A stretch of 45,928 nucleotides of DNA. It comes from Cyclobacteriaceae bacterium. Its GTDB lineage: Bacteria > Bacteroidota > Bacteroidia > Cytophagales > Cyclobacteriaceae. Shown here in pieces: positions 1 through 7,375 of the stretch; the first letter of the stretch is position 1, and the number at the start of each line of letters is the position of its first letter. The notes beneath the pieces were generated by a model. That model worked only from the letters and a program-made list of their open reading frames with translations. It made no database searches and was not told the origin of the DNA. The position numbers and the translations under genes are program-made. The DNA is taken from NCBI GenBank assembly GCA_003565295.1, contig PXCO01000129.1:1-45928 (forward strand). The letters are read 5' to 3'.

Positions 1-330
1 CCCGACTTACAGTGCGGGACAAGTTCCCGAAACAAGTTCGGGACAGGTAATGACCAATAAAAAGCAATTTTAAACACATGAAATCGAGCCTGTCCTGACG
101 GCAGTCAGGGCATGAGGAGAACCTCACACAGAGGGATGATTATCAAAGCGAGATTCCACCCCGATAAACCGGGGCAAGTTATGACCACTGAAAAACAAAT
201 TATAAACAGATGAAATCGAGCATGACGAGCACGTCACACACTGGGATGTTTATAGATTGCGAGATTCCACCCCGATAAACCGGGGCAAGTTATGACCGCT
301 GAAAAAAAATATAAACACATGAAACAAACC
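1..330. repeat. Imperfect tandem intergenic repeats with hairpins
   Basis: This noncoding stretch upstream of argJ holds about three related units. The 39-base core gcgagattccaccccgataa... is identical at 148-186 and 259-297, giving a 111-nt period. A diverged first unit ends in the same ATGACC block at 50-55. After each core come an A-rich tract and a variant of AAACACATGAAATCGAGC. Each core contains a short hairpin: CCCCG/CGGGG at 159-163/170-174 in unit 2, and TCCCGAA/TTCGGGA at 25-31/37-43 in unit 1. Unit 1 also carries CCTGAC-GGCA-GTCAGG at 94-109, and the 35 bases 78-112 recur exactly at 7175-7209. The array may continue to the left of the window. It looks like a dispersed noncoding repeat family, and no function is evident. 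Confidence 0.8.
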
Positions 331-338
331 ATTGATTT

Positions 339-1550
339 ATGATAAAGAATATTACAGGCGTGAAAGGAATCAAGGTGTGGGGGGCTCATTCCGGGGTAAA
401 ATCCATGAGAAGGGACTTGGCCTTGATTTATTCCGAGGTTCCGGCAGCTGCTGCCGCTACCTTTACCCAGAACAAGGTACAGGCAGAGCCCATCAAACTG
501 ACCAAAAAACATTTGAAAAATAATCGTGCCCAGGTAATTGTTTGTAATGCGGGAAATGCCAATGCCTGCACTGGTGAGCAAGGAAGGTTAGGAGCTGAGG
601 CAATGGCAAAGGCGGTATCAGATGGTTTGGGGATCCCCAAAGAAGACGTGATCGTGGCCAGTACCGGACTTATAGGGGAGAAATTCCCTACAGAAGACGT
701 TGTGGAAGGCATAAGGACAAGTATTCCCAAGCTTAGTGAAGACCCAAAAGCCGGTTCATTTGTGGCCAATGCCATATTGACTACGGATACCTTTGCCAAA
801 GAAGGGTTTGTCGAGTTTGAATGGGAAGGGAAGATCATCTCCATAGGAGGTATTGCTAAGGGTTCCGGGATGATTCATCCCAATATGGCTACCATGCTTT
901 CCTTTGTGGTTACGGATATAGCCATTGATGAAAAACTGCTGCAAAAAGCCCTGAAATATTGCGTGGAAAGGTCATTTAACATGATCACTGTGGATGGTGA
1001 TACATCCACGAATGATATGGTGGCCATCATGGCCAATGGTCTGGCAGAAAACAAGAAAGTAGAAACAGAAGATGACCCGTTATACCAAAAATTCAGGGAG
1101 AAACTTCTGGAAACGCTAATTCACTTAGCTAAATTAATCGTGTCGGACGGGGAAGGAGCTTCTAAATTTATAGAATACCGGGTTTCTAAAGCCAAAACTG
1201 AAGCCATAGCAAGGATCCTGGTCAGGGCCATATCCGATTCCTTGCTGGTGAAGACGGCGATGTTCGGCAGAGATCCTAACTGGGGGAGGATCATAGCCGC
1301 CTGTGGCAATGCAGGAATAAACTTCAATTACAAAAAAGCCAACCTATTTCTTGGAGACAGTGAGAACCTCATCCAGGTACTGAAAAAAGGTACCCCAACG
1401 GATTTTGAAAAAAACTTGATGAAGAAGTTGTTGAGAGAATCCAATATTGTGGTTCATTTGGAAGTGAATACTGGAAATGCCGAAGCCGTAGGCTGGGGTA
1501 GCGACCTCACCACGGACTATGTGATGTTCAATTCGGTTTACACCACTTAA
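339..1550 (+). CDS. argJ: ArgJ: glutamate N-acetyltransferase / amino-acid N-acetyltransferase
   Basis: ArgJ moves the acetyl group from N-acetylornithine to glutamate, giving ornithine and N-acetylglutamate, in the cyclic arginine pathway in the cytoplasm. The 403-residue product has the usual family length. It shows the ArgJ autoprocessing site: residues 177-187 read HPNMATMLSF-like, with the nucleophilic Thr at residue 185 following Ala. Family members cleave themselves at this Ala-Thr bond into alpha and beta chains, and Thr becomes the catalytic N-terminus. The N-terminal GVKGIKVWGAH and the later GRDPNWGRI motif are also typical. Whether it uses acetyl-CoA as well (bifunctional) cannot be told from sequence. 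No other arginine gene lies in the window, so it looks monocistronic, with an intergenic repeat upstream and a strong terminator at its stop codon. The ATG at 339 gives the expected N-terminus. Confidence 0.95.
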   Translation: MIKNITGVKGIKVWGAHSGVKSMRRDLALIYSEVPAAAAATFTQNKVQAEPIKLTKKHLKNNRAQVIVCNAGNANACTGEQGRLGAEAMAKAVSDGLGIPKEDVIVASTGLIGEKFPTEDVVEGIRTSIPKLSEDPKAGSFVANAILTTDTFAKEGFVEFEWEGKIISIGGIAKGSGMIHPNMATMLSFVVTDIAIDEKLLQKALKYCVERSFNMITVDGDTSTNDMVAIMANGLAENKKVETEDDPLYQKFREKLLETLIHLAKLIVSDGEGASKFIEYRVSKAKTEAIARILVRAISDSLLVKTAMFGRDPNWGRIIAACGNAGINFNYKKANLFLGDSENLIQVLKKGTPTDFEKNLMKKLLRESNIVVHLEVNTGNAEAVGWGSDLTTDYVMFNSVYTT

Positions 1551-1586
1551 AAAAAAGAAAGGCCAGTCAATGGCCTTTCTTTTTTT
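1549..1586 (+). terminator. Rho-independent terminator after argJ
   Basis: An A-rich left arm ending GAAAGGCCA pairs with TGGCCTTTC followed by a T run. The stem runs 1549-1565/1571-1586 with a 5-nt loop (GTCAA). It overlaps the argJ stop codon. Because the arms are an A tract and a T tract, it would also work for transcription from the right. Confidence 0.9.
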
Positions 1587-1680
1587 ATCTCTGTACTATA
1601 GATGTAGATTGTATGATAAATAGTGTTCCATTTATTGTATCAATAAACTTTTCAATTGATTAATTTATAAACCGAAAAAA

Positions 1681-2379
1681 ATGAAACCCATCGTTCAGAT
1701 CTCATTAGATTTAACCAATATAGACGAAGCATTAGAGACTGCTTCAATGGCATTACGTGCAGGAGTAGATTGGTTAGAAGCAGGAACTCCGCTGATATTA
1801 GCCGAAGGCCTTCACGGAGTGAGAAAAATGAGGGAAGCTTTTCCGGATGTGCCTATAGTTGCAGACCTGAAAACAATGGACGGTGGATATCTTGAGGCCG
1901 AGATGATGGCCAAAGCAGGAGCTACCCATGTGGTGGTAATGGCAAGGGCACATGAGGAAACCATCAAGTGTGTGGTGCAGGCCGGAAAAGATCATGGTGT
2001 ACAGGTAATGGGGGATAACTTGGGTTGCCCGGATATGGTGGAAGGTGCCAAATTTCTGGAAGACTTGGGTTGCGATTTTGTGATCCATCACATAGGGTAT
2101 GATGAGAGAAGAGGCATCGCTGCCAGAGGGGAACGAATGCCCAGCCCATTAGATCAGTTAAGGGAGATAGTGAAAGCCGTGAATGTGCCTGTGCAGGCAG
2201 TTGGGGGACTTTCGTTGGAGCAGGCAATCGCCACCCCCACCTACGGAGCACCTTTGGTAGTGCTGGGAGCTCCCCTGACCATTGATGCCGATGCGTTTAA
2301 AACAGCGGATGGGGATTTGGAAGCTTTCTTAAGGAAAATTTGTGAGGCTGTCCATGCCCATGGCGATATCAAGGTTTAA
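1681..2379 (+). CDS. HUMPS-family protein (3-hexulose-6-phosphate synthase / 3-keto-gulonate-6-P decarboxylase-like)
   Basis: This 232-residue TIM barrel belongs to the OMP decarboxylase/HUMPS superfamily. The magnesium/substrate motif of the group is present as D62-x-K64-x-x-D67 (ADLKTMDGG), with E33 in the WLEAGTPL segment. The GG phosphate loop is near residues 173-176 (AVGG) and a second phosphate strand near 195-200. HUMPS enzymes either join formaldehyde to ribulose-5-phosphate (Hps, reversible) or decarboxylate 3-keto-L-gulonate-6-phosphate. The HxGxDE segment at 137-142 resembles Hps more than the decarboxylase, but this is not decisive. There is no phosphohexuloisomerase gene nearby, which argues against a simple formaldehyde-fixing pair. 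It is the first gene of a cluster with a dehydrogenase, an SDR and a TIM-barrel isomerase, so a sugar or sugar-acid pathway is inferred. The substrate is unknown. Confidence 0.75.
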   Translation: MKPIVQISLDLTNIDEALETASMALRAGVDWLEAGTPLILAEGLHGVRKMREAFPDVPIVADLKTMDGGYLEAEMMAKAGATHVVVMARAHEETIKCVVQAGKDHGVQVMGDNLGCPDMVEGAKFLEDLGCDFVIHHIGYDERRGIAARGERMPSPLDQLREIVKAVNVPVQAVGGLSLEQAIATPTYGAPLVVLGAPLTIDADAFKTADGDLEAFLRKICEAVHAHGDIKV

Positions 2380-2433
2380 ATTTTTTTGTATCACGAAGAT
2401 TTCAGTTATTGAAAATTTCAAATCCAATTAAGC

Positions 2434-3471
2434 ATGGCAATAGCAGAAAAATCCCCGGCAGTGGTGAATTATGCCGAGGAAAAAGGTTCCGTAGAAATCA
2501 GGGAAATAGCCCTCCCAAGCATTGGGGATACTGATGTATTATTAGAGGTAGCCAATGTAGGCGTTTGTGGCTCTGATCTACATCAGTGGACATCTGACCA
2601 TAGTTGGCCGGTTAACTACCCCGTGGTGCTGGGGCATGAGTTTGGAGGACATATAGTGGCCTTGGGCAGAGGAGTGAATGGTTGGAAAGAGGGAGACCGG
2701 GTGGTGAGTGAAACCGCAGCCGTTATAGATCCTCTGAACCCCATGAGCCGGGTAGGGCTGTACAATTTGGATCCTACCAGAAAAGGATTTGGGTATGGTG
2801 TCAATGGAGCGATGACCCGGTATGTGCGTGTGCCGGCACGATGCCTTCATCATGTGCCTGAAAATGTTCCCTTTGAGCATGCATGCCTTACCGAGCCCTG
2901 CTGTGTAGCCTACAATGCGGTGGTAGGGAATTCCCGATTGCAACCTGGAGATAATGTTATTGTAATTGGCCCGGGCACCATTGGGATGTTATGCGCGGTT
3001 ATGGCTAAACTGAGTGGTGCTCAGGTAGGGGTAGTGGGATTGGAAGCTGATAGAGGAAGATTGAAAATAGCAGAATCCTACGGTTGTGTGGGAATTGTAG
3101 GGGATGCATCTGAATGGGCGAGGAGCAAGGATGGCATGGGCGCGGAATTGGTGGTGGATGCCGCCGGGCATAGCTCCACCCTAAAATTGGCCATGGATTG
3201 GGTAAGGCCAAATGGTCAAATCACCAAGGTGGGATGGGGGAAACAGCCCTGTGACTTTTCCCTGGACCCTATTGTACAGAAAAATGTAAGACTGCAAGGC
3301 AGCTTCAGCCATAACTGGCCTATTTGGGAAAAAGTCATCGCAATGATGGCCGCCGGAACCCTGGATGTTCAACCCATTATTGGTGGTGTTTGGCCTATAG
3401 CCTCTTGGAGGGAGGCCTTTGAAAAAATGCATCATGGAGAGGTGGTGAAAAGCGTATTGAAGCCTTCTTAA
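2434..3471 (+). CDS. Zinc-dependent medium-chain dehydrogenase (sorbitol/threonine dehydrogenase-like)
   Basis: This 345-residue MDR enzyme should oxidise a secondary alcohol of a polyol, sugar or sugar acid with NAD(P). Catalytic zinc ligands are visible: C45 (GVCGSDLH), H68-E69 (GHEFGG), and E154 (TEPCCVAYNAV) in the position used by sorbitol dehydrogenases. The Rossmann motif GPGTIG is at 179-184. The lobe that normally carries four cysteines for the structural zinc (about residues 93-120) has none. It reads as a Pro/Asn/Gly-rich loop, so the structural zinc is evidently absent. The gene starts 54 nt after the HUMPS gene and stops 1 nt before the following SDR start, indicating one operon. 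The exact substrate cannot be read from sequence. Confidence 0.85.
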   Translation: MAIAEKSPAVVNYAEEKGSVEIREIALPSIGDTDVLLEVANVGVCGSDLHQWTSDHSWPVNYPVVLGHEFGGHIVALGRGVNGWKEGDRVVSETAAVIDPLNPMSRVGLYNLDPTRKGFGYGVNGAMTRYVRVPARCLHHVPENVPFEHACLTEPCCVAYNAVVGNSRLQPGDNVIVIGPGTIGMLCAVMAKLSGAQVGVVGLEADRGRLKIAESYGCVGIVGDASEWARSKDGMGAELVVDAAGHSSTLKLAMDWVRPNGQITKVGWGKQPCDFSLDPIVQKNVRLQGSFSHNWPIWEKVIAMMAAGTLDVQPIIGGVWPIASWREAFEKMHHGEVVKSVLKPS

Positions 3472-3472
3472 C

Positions 3473-4264
3473 ATGAGACTAAGGGATAAGGTCATTATTG
3501 TGACCGGAAGTACCACAGGAATCGGGAAAGCCATTGCCAAGCGATGTGTAGAAGAAGGTGCAAAAGTGCTTATTCATGGCCTGGAAAAGGAATGGGCAGC
3601 AGAGACTGTGAAGGAACTTGGTCAGGACAAAGCTTTTGCCTACACAGGAGATTTATCCGATGATACTACCATAGAGGGGTTGATTAAAGCCTGTGTGGAC
3701 AAATATGGACAGATAAATAGTCTGGTAAACAATGCCGCATGGGTCCCCCCTTCCAACCTGGAGAATTCGGACAGGGCATTTATGGAAAAGGTGTTGACAA
3801 TTAATACCATAGCTCCATTGCTGCTTATCCGCGCCGCACTGCCTTATCTTCAAAAAACCAGGGGAAGTGTCCTGAATATTGGGTCTGTTAATGCATGGTC
3901 TGGAGAACCCAACTTATTGGGTTACAGTATGTCTAAAGGTGCACTGATGACCATGACCCGGAATTTGGGGGATGTACTTTTCCGGGAACACCACATTAGG
4001 GTGAATCAGATCAACCCAGGATGGGTACTTACCGAAACTGAAATTCAACGGAAACGGGAACACGGGCTTTCCGATACCTGGTTTAAAGGCCTCCCTGCTA
4101 TGTTTGCTCCGGCGGGAAGGATCATTTATCCACAGGAAATTGCCGCAGGAGCCATTTTCTGGCTTTCGGATGAATCCGGTCCGGTAAGTGGACAGGTAAT
4201 GGAGCTCGAGCAGCATCCCATGATAGGAAGAAACCCCCCAAAGGACACAAGTACCATAAAGTGA
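3473..4264 (+). CDS. SDR-family oxidoreductase
   Basis: This is a classical short-chain dehydrogenase of 263 residues. The dinucleotide motif TGSTTGIG is at 11-18, NNAA at 86-89, catalytic S138, and Y151-x-x-x-K155 (YSMSK), with N111 completing the tetrad. The start codon follows the upstream dehydrogenase stop after a single base, so translational coupling is likely. The extreme C-terminus (MELEQHPMIGRNPP-like) replaces the usual VDGG ending and may mark a specific subfamily. Two dehydrogenases side by side suggest successive oxidation, or oxidation then reduction, of one carbohydrate intermediate. The substrate is unknown. Confidence 0.85.
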   Translation: MRLRDKVIIVTGSTTGIGKAIAKRCVEEGAKVLIHGLEKEWAAETVKELGQDKAFAYTGDLSDDTTIEGLIKACVDKYGQINSLVNNAAWVPPSNLENSDRAFMEKVLTINTIAPLLLIRAALPYLQKTRGSVLNIGSVNAWSGEPNLLGYSMSKGALMTMTRNLGDVLFREHHIRVNQINPGWVLTETEIQRKREHGLSDTWFKGLPAMFAPAGRIIYPQEIAAGAIFWLSDESGPVSGQVMELEQHPMIGRNPPKDTSTIK

Positions 4265-4305
4265 TGAATTAATCAAATAAGCAACAATAACAAATACCAT
4301 ATAAA

Positions 4306-5187
4306 ATGCCCAAACTAGCAGCATTTCCCAAGGCCTATATGCAGGCGCTTTGCAAAGATGGAACCATGAAACTGGAAGAGTGGATCAACCTTGCCTCTGA
4401 ATTGGACGTACAGGGGCTGGAGTGGTATGCCGGGTTCCTGGAAATGAAAGATAAGGCGAGGTGGACTGATTTTAGAAAGATGGTGGAAGATAAGGGTAAA
4501 GTCATTCCGATGATGTGTTGCTCCCCTGATTTTACACATCCTGATGCCTCATTCCGGGAAAAGGAAATCGAAAAGCAGAAATATTGGATCGAGATGACAT
4601 ATGCCCTGGGCGGGCAATATTGCAGGGTGCTAAGTGGACAGCGCAGGCCTGAGCTTAGCATTGATGAAGGAGTCAACCTAGCTGCCGACTCCATAATGGC
4701 CTGCTTACCCTTTGCGGAAGAGCGGGGAATCACTTTGATAATCGAAAACCATTATAAAGACGATTTTTGGGAATACCCTGAATTTGCTCAAAAAATGGAC
4801 GTTTTTTGCAAGTTAGTGGATAAGATCGACCATCCGAATTTCGGGGTGAATTATGACCCCAGTAACACATTTCTTGCGGGCGAAGATCCTTTGGAGCTTT
4901 TGAAGAGGGTTTCCCACAGGGTGGTGACCATGCATGCCAGTGACAGGTATCTGAAGTATGGAAGTATTGAGGACTTACGTAATGAAGAAGGGGGTGCCGT
5001 AGGCTATGCAAAACGTTTAAGCCATGGGGAAATAGGCAAAGGGTTAAATGATTACGATGCCATTTTCTCCGAACTAAAGAGCAAGGGGTTTGATGGATGG
5101 ATTAGTATTGAAGATGGGGTAGATGGGATGGATCAACTGGAAAGAAGCGTGAATTTTTTGAAAGCAAAAATCGCCAAATATTGGTAA
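4306..5187 (+). CDS. Sugar phosphate isomerase/epimerase family TIM-barrel protein
   Basis: This 293-residue protein belongs to the AP-endonuclease-2-like/xylose-isomerase-like TIM-barrel fold. Members isomerise or epimerise sugars and keto-sugars using a divalent metal. The expected metal ligands can be placed at E147 (LIIENHY), D184 (NYDPSN), H210 (TMHASDR) and E269 (SIEDG). It is the last gene of the four-gene cluster beginning at 1681, 41 nt after the SDR stop, so it probably supplies an isomerase step for the same substrate. No signal peptide is seen, so a cytoplasmic role is expected. The family is functionally broad, so no more exact call is justified. Confidence 0.85.
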   Translation: MPKLAAFPKAYMQALCKDGTMKLEEWINLASELDVQGLEWYAGFLEMKDKARWTDFRKMVEDKGKVIPMMCCSPDFTHPDASFREKEIEKQKYWIEMTYALGGQYCRVLSGQRRPELSIDEGVNLAADSIMACLPFAEERGITLIIENHYKDDFWEYPEFAQKMDVFCKLVDKIDHPNFGVNYDPSNTFLAGEDPLELLKRVSHRVVTMHASDRYLKYGSIEDLRNEEGGAVGYAKRLSHGEIGKGLNDYDAIFSELKSKGFDGWISIEDGVDGMDQLERSVNFLKAKIAKYW

Positions 5188-5277
5188 GGGTTTTTTGTTG
5201 ATGCCTGTTGCAGCCAGGTAAATCTTATACGTACAGTTCAGGATTCCTTGTTTTATTCTTCTAATTTAGAGGGTAGA

Positions 5278-7164
5278 ATGAAACCCGATAGAAGACCCTT
5301 ATTGTTAAGGCAAATAATACTATGCGCATGTGTGATGGTAGGATCACAGGTGTATGCTTCTACTCCTGTTGTTTTGGATGATGCCATTGAAGAGCGGATA
5401 TTTTCTGTTTCTCAATTGGCATTTTTTGAGGATAATTCCAGGTCTTTAACCATAGAAGACGTTGCGGCAAAGGAATTTCAGGAAAACTTTCAGGTAAACG
5501 CCGCCTTCAGCAAAAACCAGGTGAATACGCGCGCATCCTATTGGGTACGGCTTGAGATTCAAAAAAAACCGGATAGCGATAAATATTGGCTGATTGAGTT
5601 TTATGATCAAAGTATTGATCAGATAGAGGCCTACCTCCCCAGCGCAGTTAATGGGTCATTTGAAATGAAACTTTTGGGGGATGGGCAGAATTTTGAACTT
5701 AGAGAATTTGCCCATAAAAATTTCCAACTAAAAATTGACAACGAGAAGGAAGGGATTGCCACCTATTATTTTAAAATAACCTCCTCTCAAAAGGCGGACA
5801 TACGAATTGCAATCAGGTCCTATGGCCGGTTCTTGTTTTATGCCTTGAATGAATATTTTTTGTATGGTCTATTTTACGGGATGATCCTAATTATTTCTCT
5901 GTACAATTTAGTGATTTTCATGGCGGTGAGGGAGATGAAATATTTGTACTACATTTTTTATCTCTGTAGTGCCGGACTTTTTGCAATGAGTCTGGATGGC
6001 ATTGGATTTCAGTATTTATGGCCGGATTTCCCGGTGTTCAATCAATATGCCATCGGAATTTTCAAGTTTTCGGTCATCAACTGGGCGATATTGTTTTCCA
6101 TCCGCTTCCTTAGCACACGCAAGAGGGCTCCTTTTTTTCATTCACTTTTATTGGCTTCCCTTGGCATCAAGGCGATAATATTCTTAACAGGTCTCTTATA
6201 TGATATCCGTTTTTTTGAGATATCCTATTTCGATATTCTCCCCTTTCTATTGATTTTTGCAACAAGTATCTTCGTATTTGTAAAAGGGTACAAAAGTGCA
6301 AGGCTTTTCGTAGGAGCCTATGGGGTATTGTTTTTGGGAGCCGTGATCAAGGTATTGGCAAATACCGCAATTATAGACCATGGTACCTTTGTTTATTACA
6401 GTTTGCATATGGCATTTTTAGTGGAGATGATCCTATTGTCATTTGCTTTGGGAGACCGAATCAGAATTATGAAACAGCTCAGGGATAAAGCCCTGAAACG
6501 CTCACTTCAGCAATACAAAATCAATGTGGCTCTTAAGGAAAAAGTGAATGCAGAATTAGAGGGTAAGGTACAGGATAGAACTAGGGAATTGGAGAAGAAA
6601 AACCGTTTACTTGAGGCATTTAATGCCCGGTTAAGAGAAAAAGATGAAGAAATTAGGCGCATCAATTCCTTATTGGATAAAGACAATTGGAAACTAAAAA
6701 ATAGCATTAAGGCTTCATTTCAGGCACGCTTGGATAACAAGGAGATGACTTATGAAGAGTTCAGGGAGTTGTTTCCCAATAAGGCTGCCTGTTGCAGATA
6801 CTTGGAGCAACTGAAATGGGAGGAAGGTTTTCACTGCCGGCATTGTGGACATCATCAATCGGGAAAAGGCCCAAAGCTTTTTACCAGGAGATGCAGGAAA
6901 TGCGGCAGCATAGAATCTGTGACCGCAGGCACCATTTTTCACGGGGTAAAGTTTCCTTTAGAAAAGGCTTTTTACATCACCTATTCCGAAATTACCGGTA
7001 CCCAGCGATTTACATTGGAGCAACTATCAGAAATCCTGGAACTTAGAAAGAACACAGTGTGGGGTTTTAGGAAAAAGGTCAGGGCACAGCTAGCGGTAAA
7101 GGAACTGATTTCTCCAAAATGGCATGAGCTGATTCTTGAACAAGAAACCTTAAAGGAAAAATAA
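5278..7164 (+). CDS. 7TM-DISM membrane sensor fused to an IS1595-like zinc ribbon and HTH
   Basis: The product is 628 residues from the ATG at 5278. A longer frame begins at a TTG at 5248, but the ATG follows a GAGGG stretch and gives a clean signal peptide (about residues 1-28, ending VYAS). Order of parts: an extracytoplasmic 7TMR-DISMED2-like beta domain (about 30-180, with RASYWVRLEI and WLIEFYD); seven transmembrane helices (about 190-395); a long charged coiled coil (about 400-480); then, at about 490-605, a module like the N-terminus of IS1595-family transposases. That module has CRYLEQLKW, a C520xxC523/C539xxC542 zinc ribbon, SVTAGTIFHG, and a helix-turn-helix (about 578-602). The DDE catalytic domain of IS1595 transposases is absent, as is any histidine kinase or GGDEF domain. 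I infer a membrane-bound regulator that senses outside and binds nucleic acid inside. It stands alone and faces the next gene convergently. Confidence 0.85.
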   Translation: MKPDRRPLLLRQIILCACVMVGSQVYASTPVVLDDAIEERIFSVSQLAFFEDNSRSLTIEDVAAKEFQENFQVNAAFSKNQVNTRASYWVRLEIQKKPDSDKYWLIEFYDQSIDQIEAYLPSAVNGSFEMKLLGDGQNFELREFAHKNFQLKIDNEKEGIATYYFKITSSQKADIRIAIRSYGRFLFYALNEYFLYGLFYGMILIISLYNLVIFMAVREMKYLYYIFYLCSAGLFAMSLDGIGFQYLWPDFPVFNQYAIGIFKFSVINWAILFSIRFLSTRKRAPFFHSLLLASLGIKAIIFLTGLLYDIRFFEISYFDILPFLLIFATSIFVFVKGYKSARLFVGAYGVLFLGAVIKVLANTAIIDHGTFVYYSLHMAFLVEMILLSFALGDRIRIMKQLRDKALKRSLQQYKINVALKEKVNAELEGKVQDRTRELEKKNRLLEAFNARLREKDEEIRRINSLLDKDNWKLKNSIKASFQARLDNKEMTYEEFRELFPNKAACCRYLEQLKWEEGFHCRHCGHHQSGKGPKLFTRRCRKCGSIESVTAGTIFHGVKFPLEKAFYITYSEITGTQRFTLEQLSEILELRKNTVWGFRKKVRAQLAVKELISPKWHELILEQETLKEK

Positions 7165-7174
7165 TTGTAAACAG

Positions 7175-7222
7175 ATGAAATCGAGCCTGTCCTGACGGCA
7201 GTCAGGGCAGGCTCGATTTCAT
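7175..7222. repeat. 48-nt near-perfect palindrome, possible bidirectional terminator
   Basis: ATGAAATCGAGCCTG (7175-7189) pairs with CAGGCTCGATTTCAT (7208-7222). Inside it, CCTGAC (7191-7196) pairs with GTCAGG (7201-7206) around a GGCA loop. One T-G wobble separates the two parts, giving a 22-position stem with a 4-nt loop. It lies between two convergent genes, where it could stop or stabilise both transcripts, although no long T run follows. Positions 7175-7209 are identical to 78-112, so this is a member of a dispersed repeat family rather than a unique terminator. Confidence 0.85.
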
Positions 7223-7375
7223 GTAATTAAATTATTTCGAAGCACTATGAATCCCCTGCGTGATAGGTAATGATGATAGGCATAGCTTGACTATCCCATA
7301 AGCCATTGTATTATTTACAGGGTGATAAATTTTAACCCCACCCCTGAAAGAAGAGGGTTCAGTATGAACCTTCAA

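Noticed and set aside
1-330. CRISPR array
   Set aside because: Only two to three units of over 100 nt with related, not unique, intervening DNA. No cas genes are present.
428-844. 138-codon minus-strand frame inside argJ
   Set aside because: It lies opposite a complete, motif-confirmed ArgJ frame and has no protein features of its own.
5248-5277. Ten-codon upstream extension of the 7TM-DISM gene from a TTG
   Set aside because: The ATG at 5278 has a purine-rich stretch before it and gives a proper signal peptide, which the extension would disturb.
6700-7164. Remnant insertion sequence fused by accident to the sensor gene
   Set aside because: The ribbon keeps all four cysteines and the HTH, the frame is intact, and no inverted repeats or target duplications flank it, so a functional domain is more likely than debris. 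Not fully excluded.
7175-7222. Idea that the zinc-ribbon sensor gene mobilises the adjacent palindrome
   Set aside because: The protein lacks any catalytic transposase domain, and the same repeat occurs near argJ without such a gene, so adjacency is not evidence of a link.
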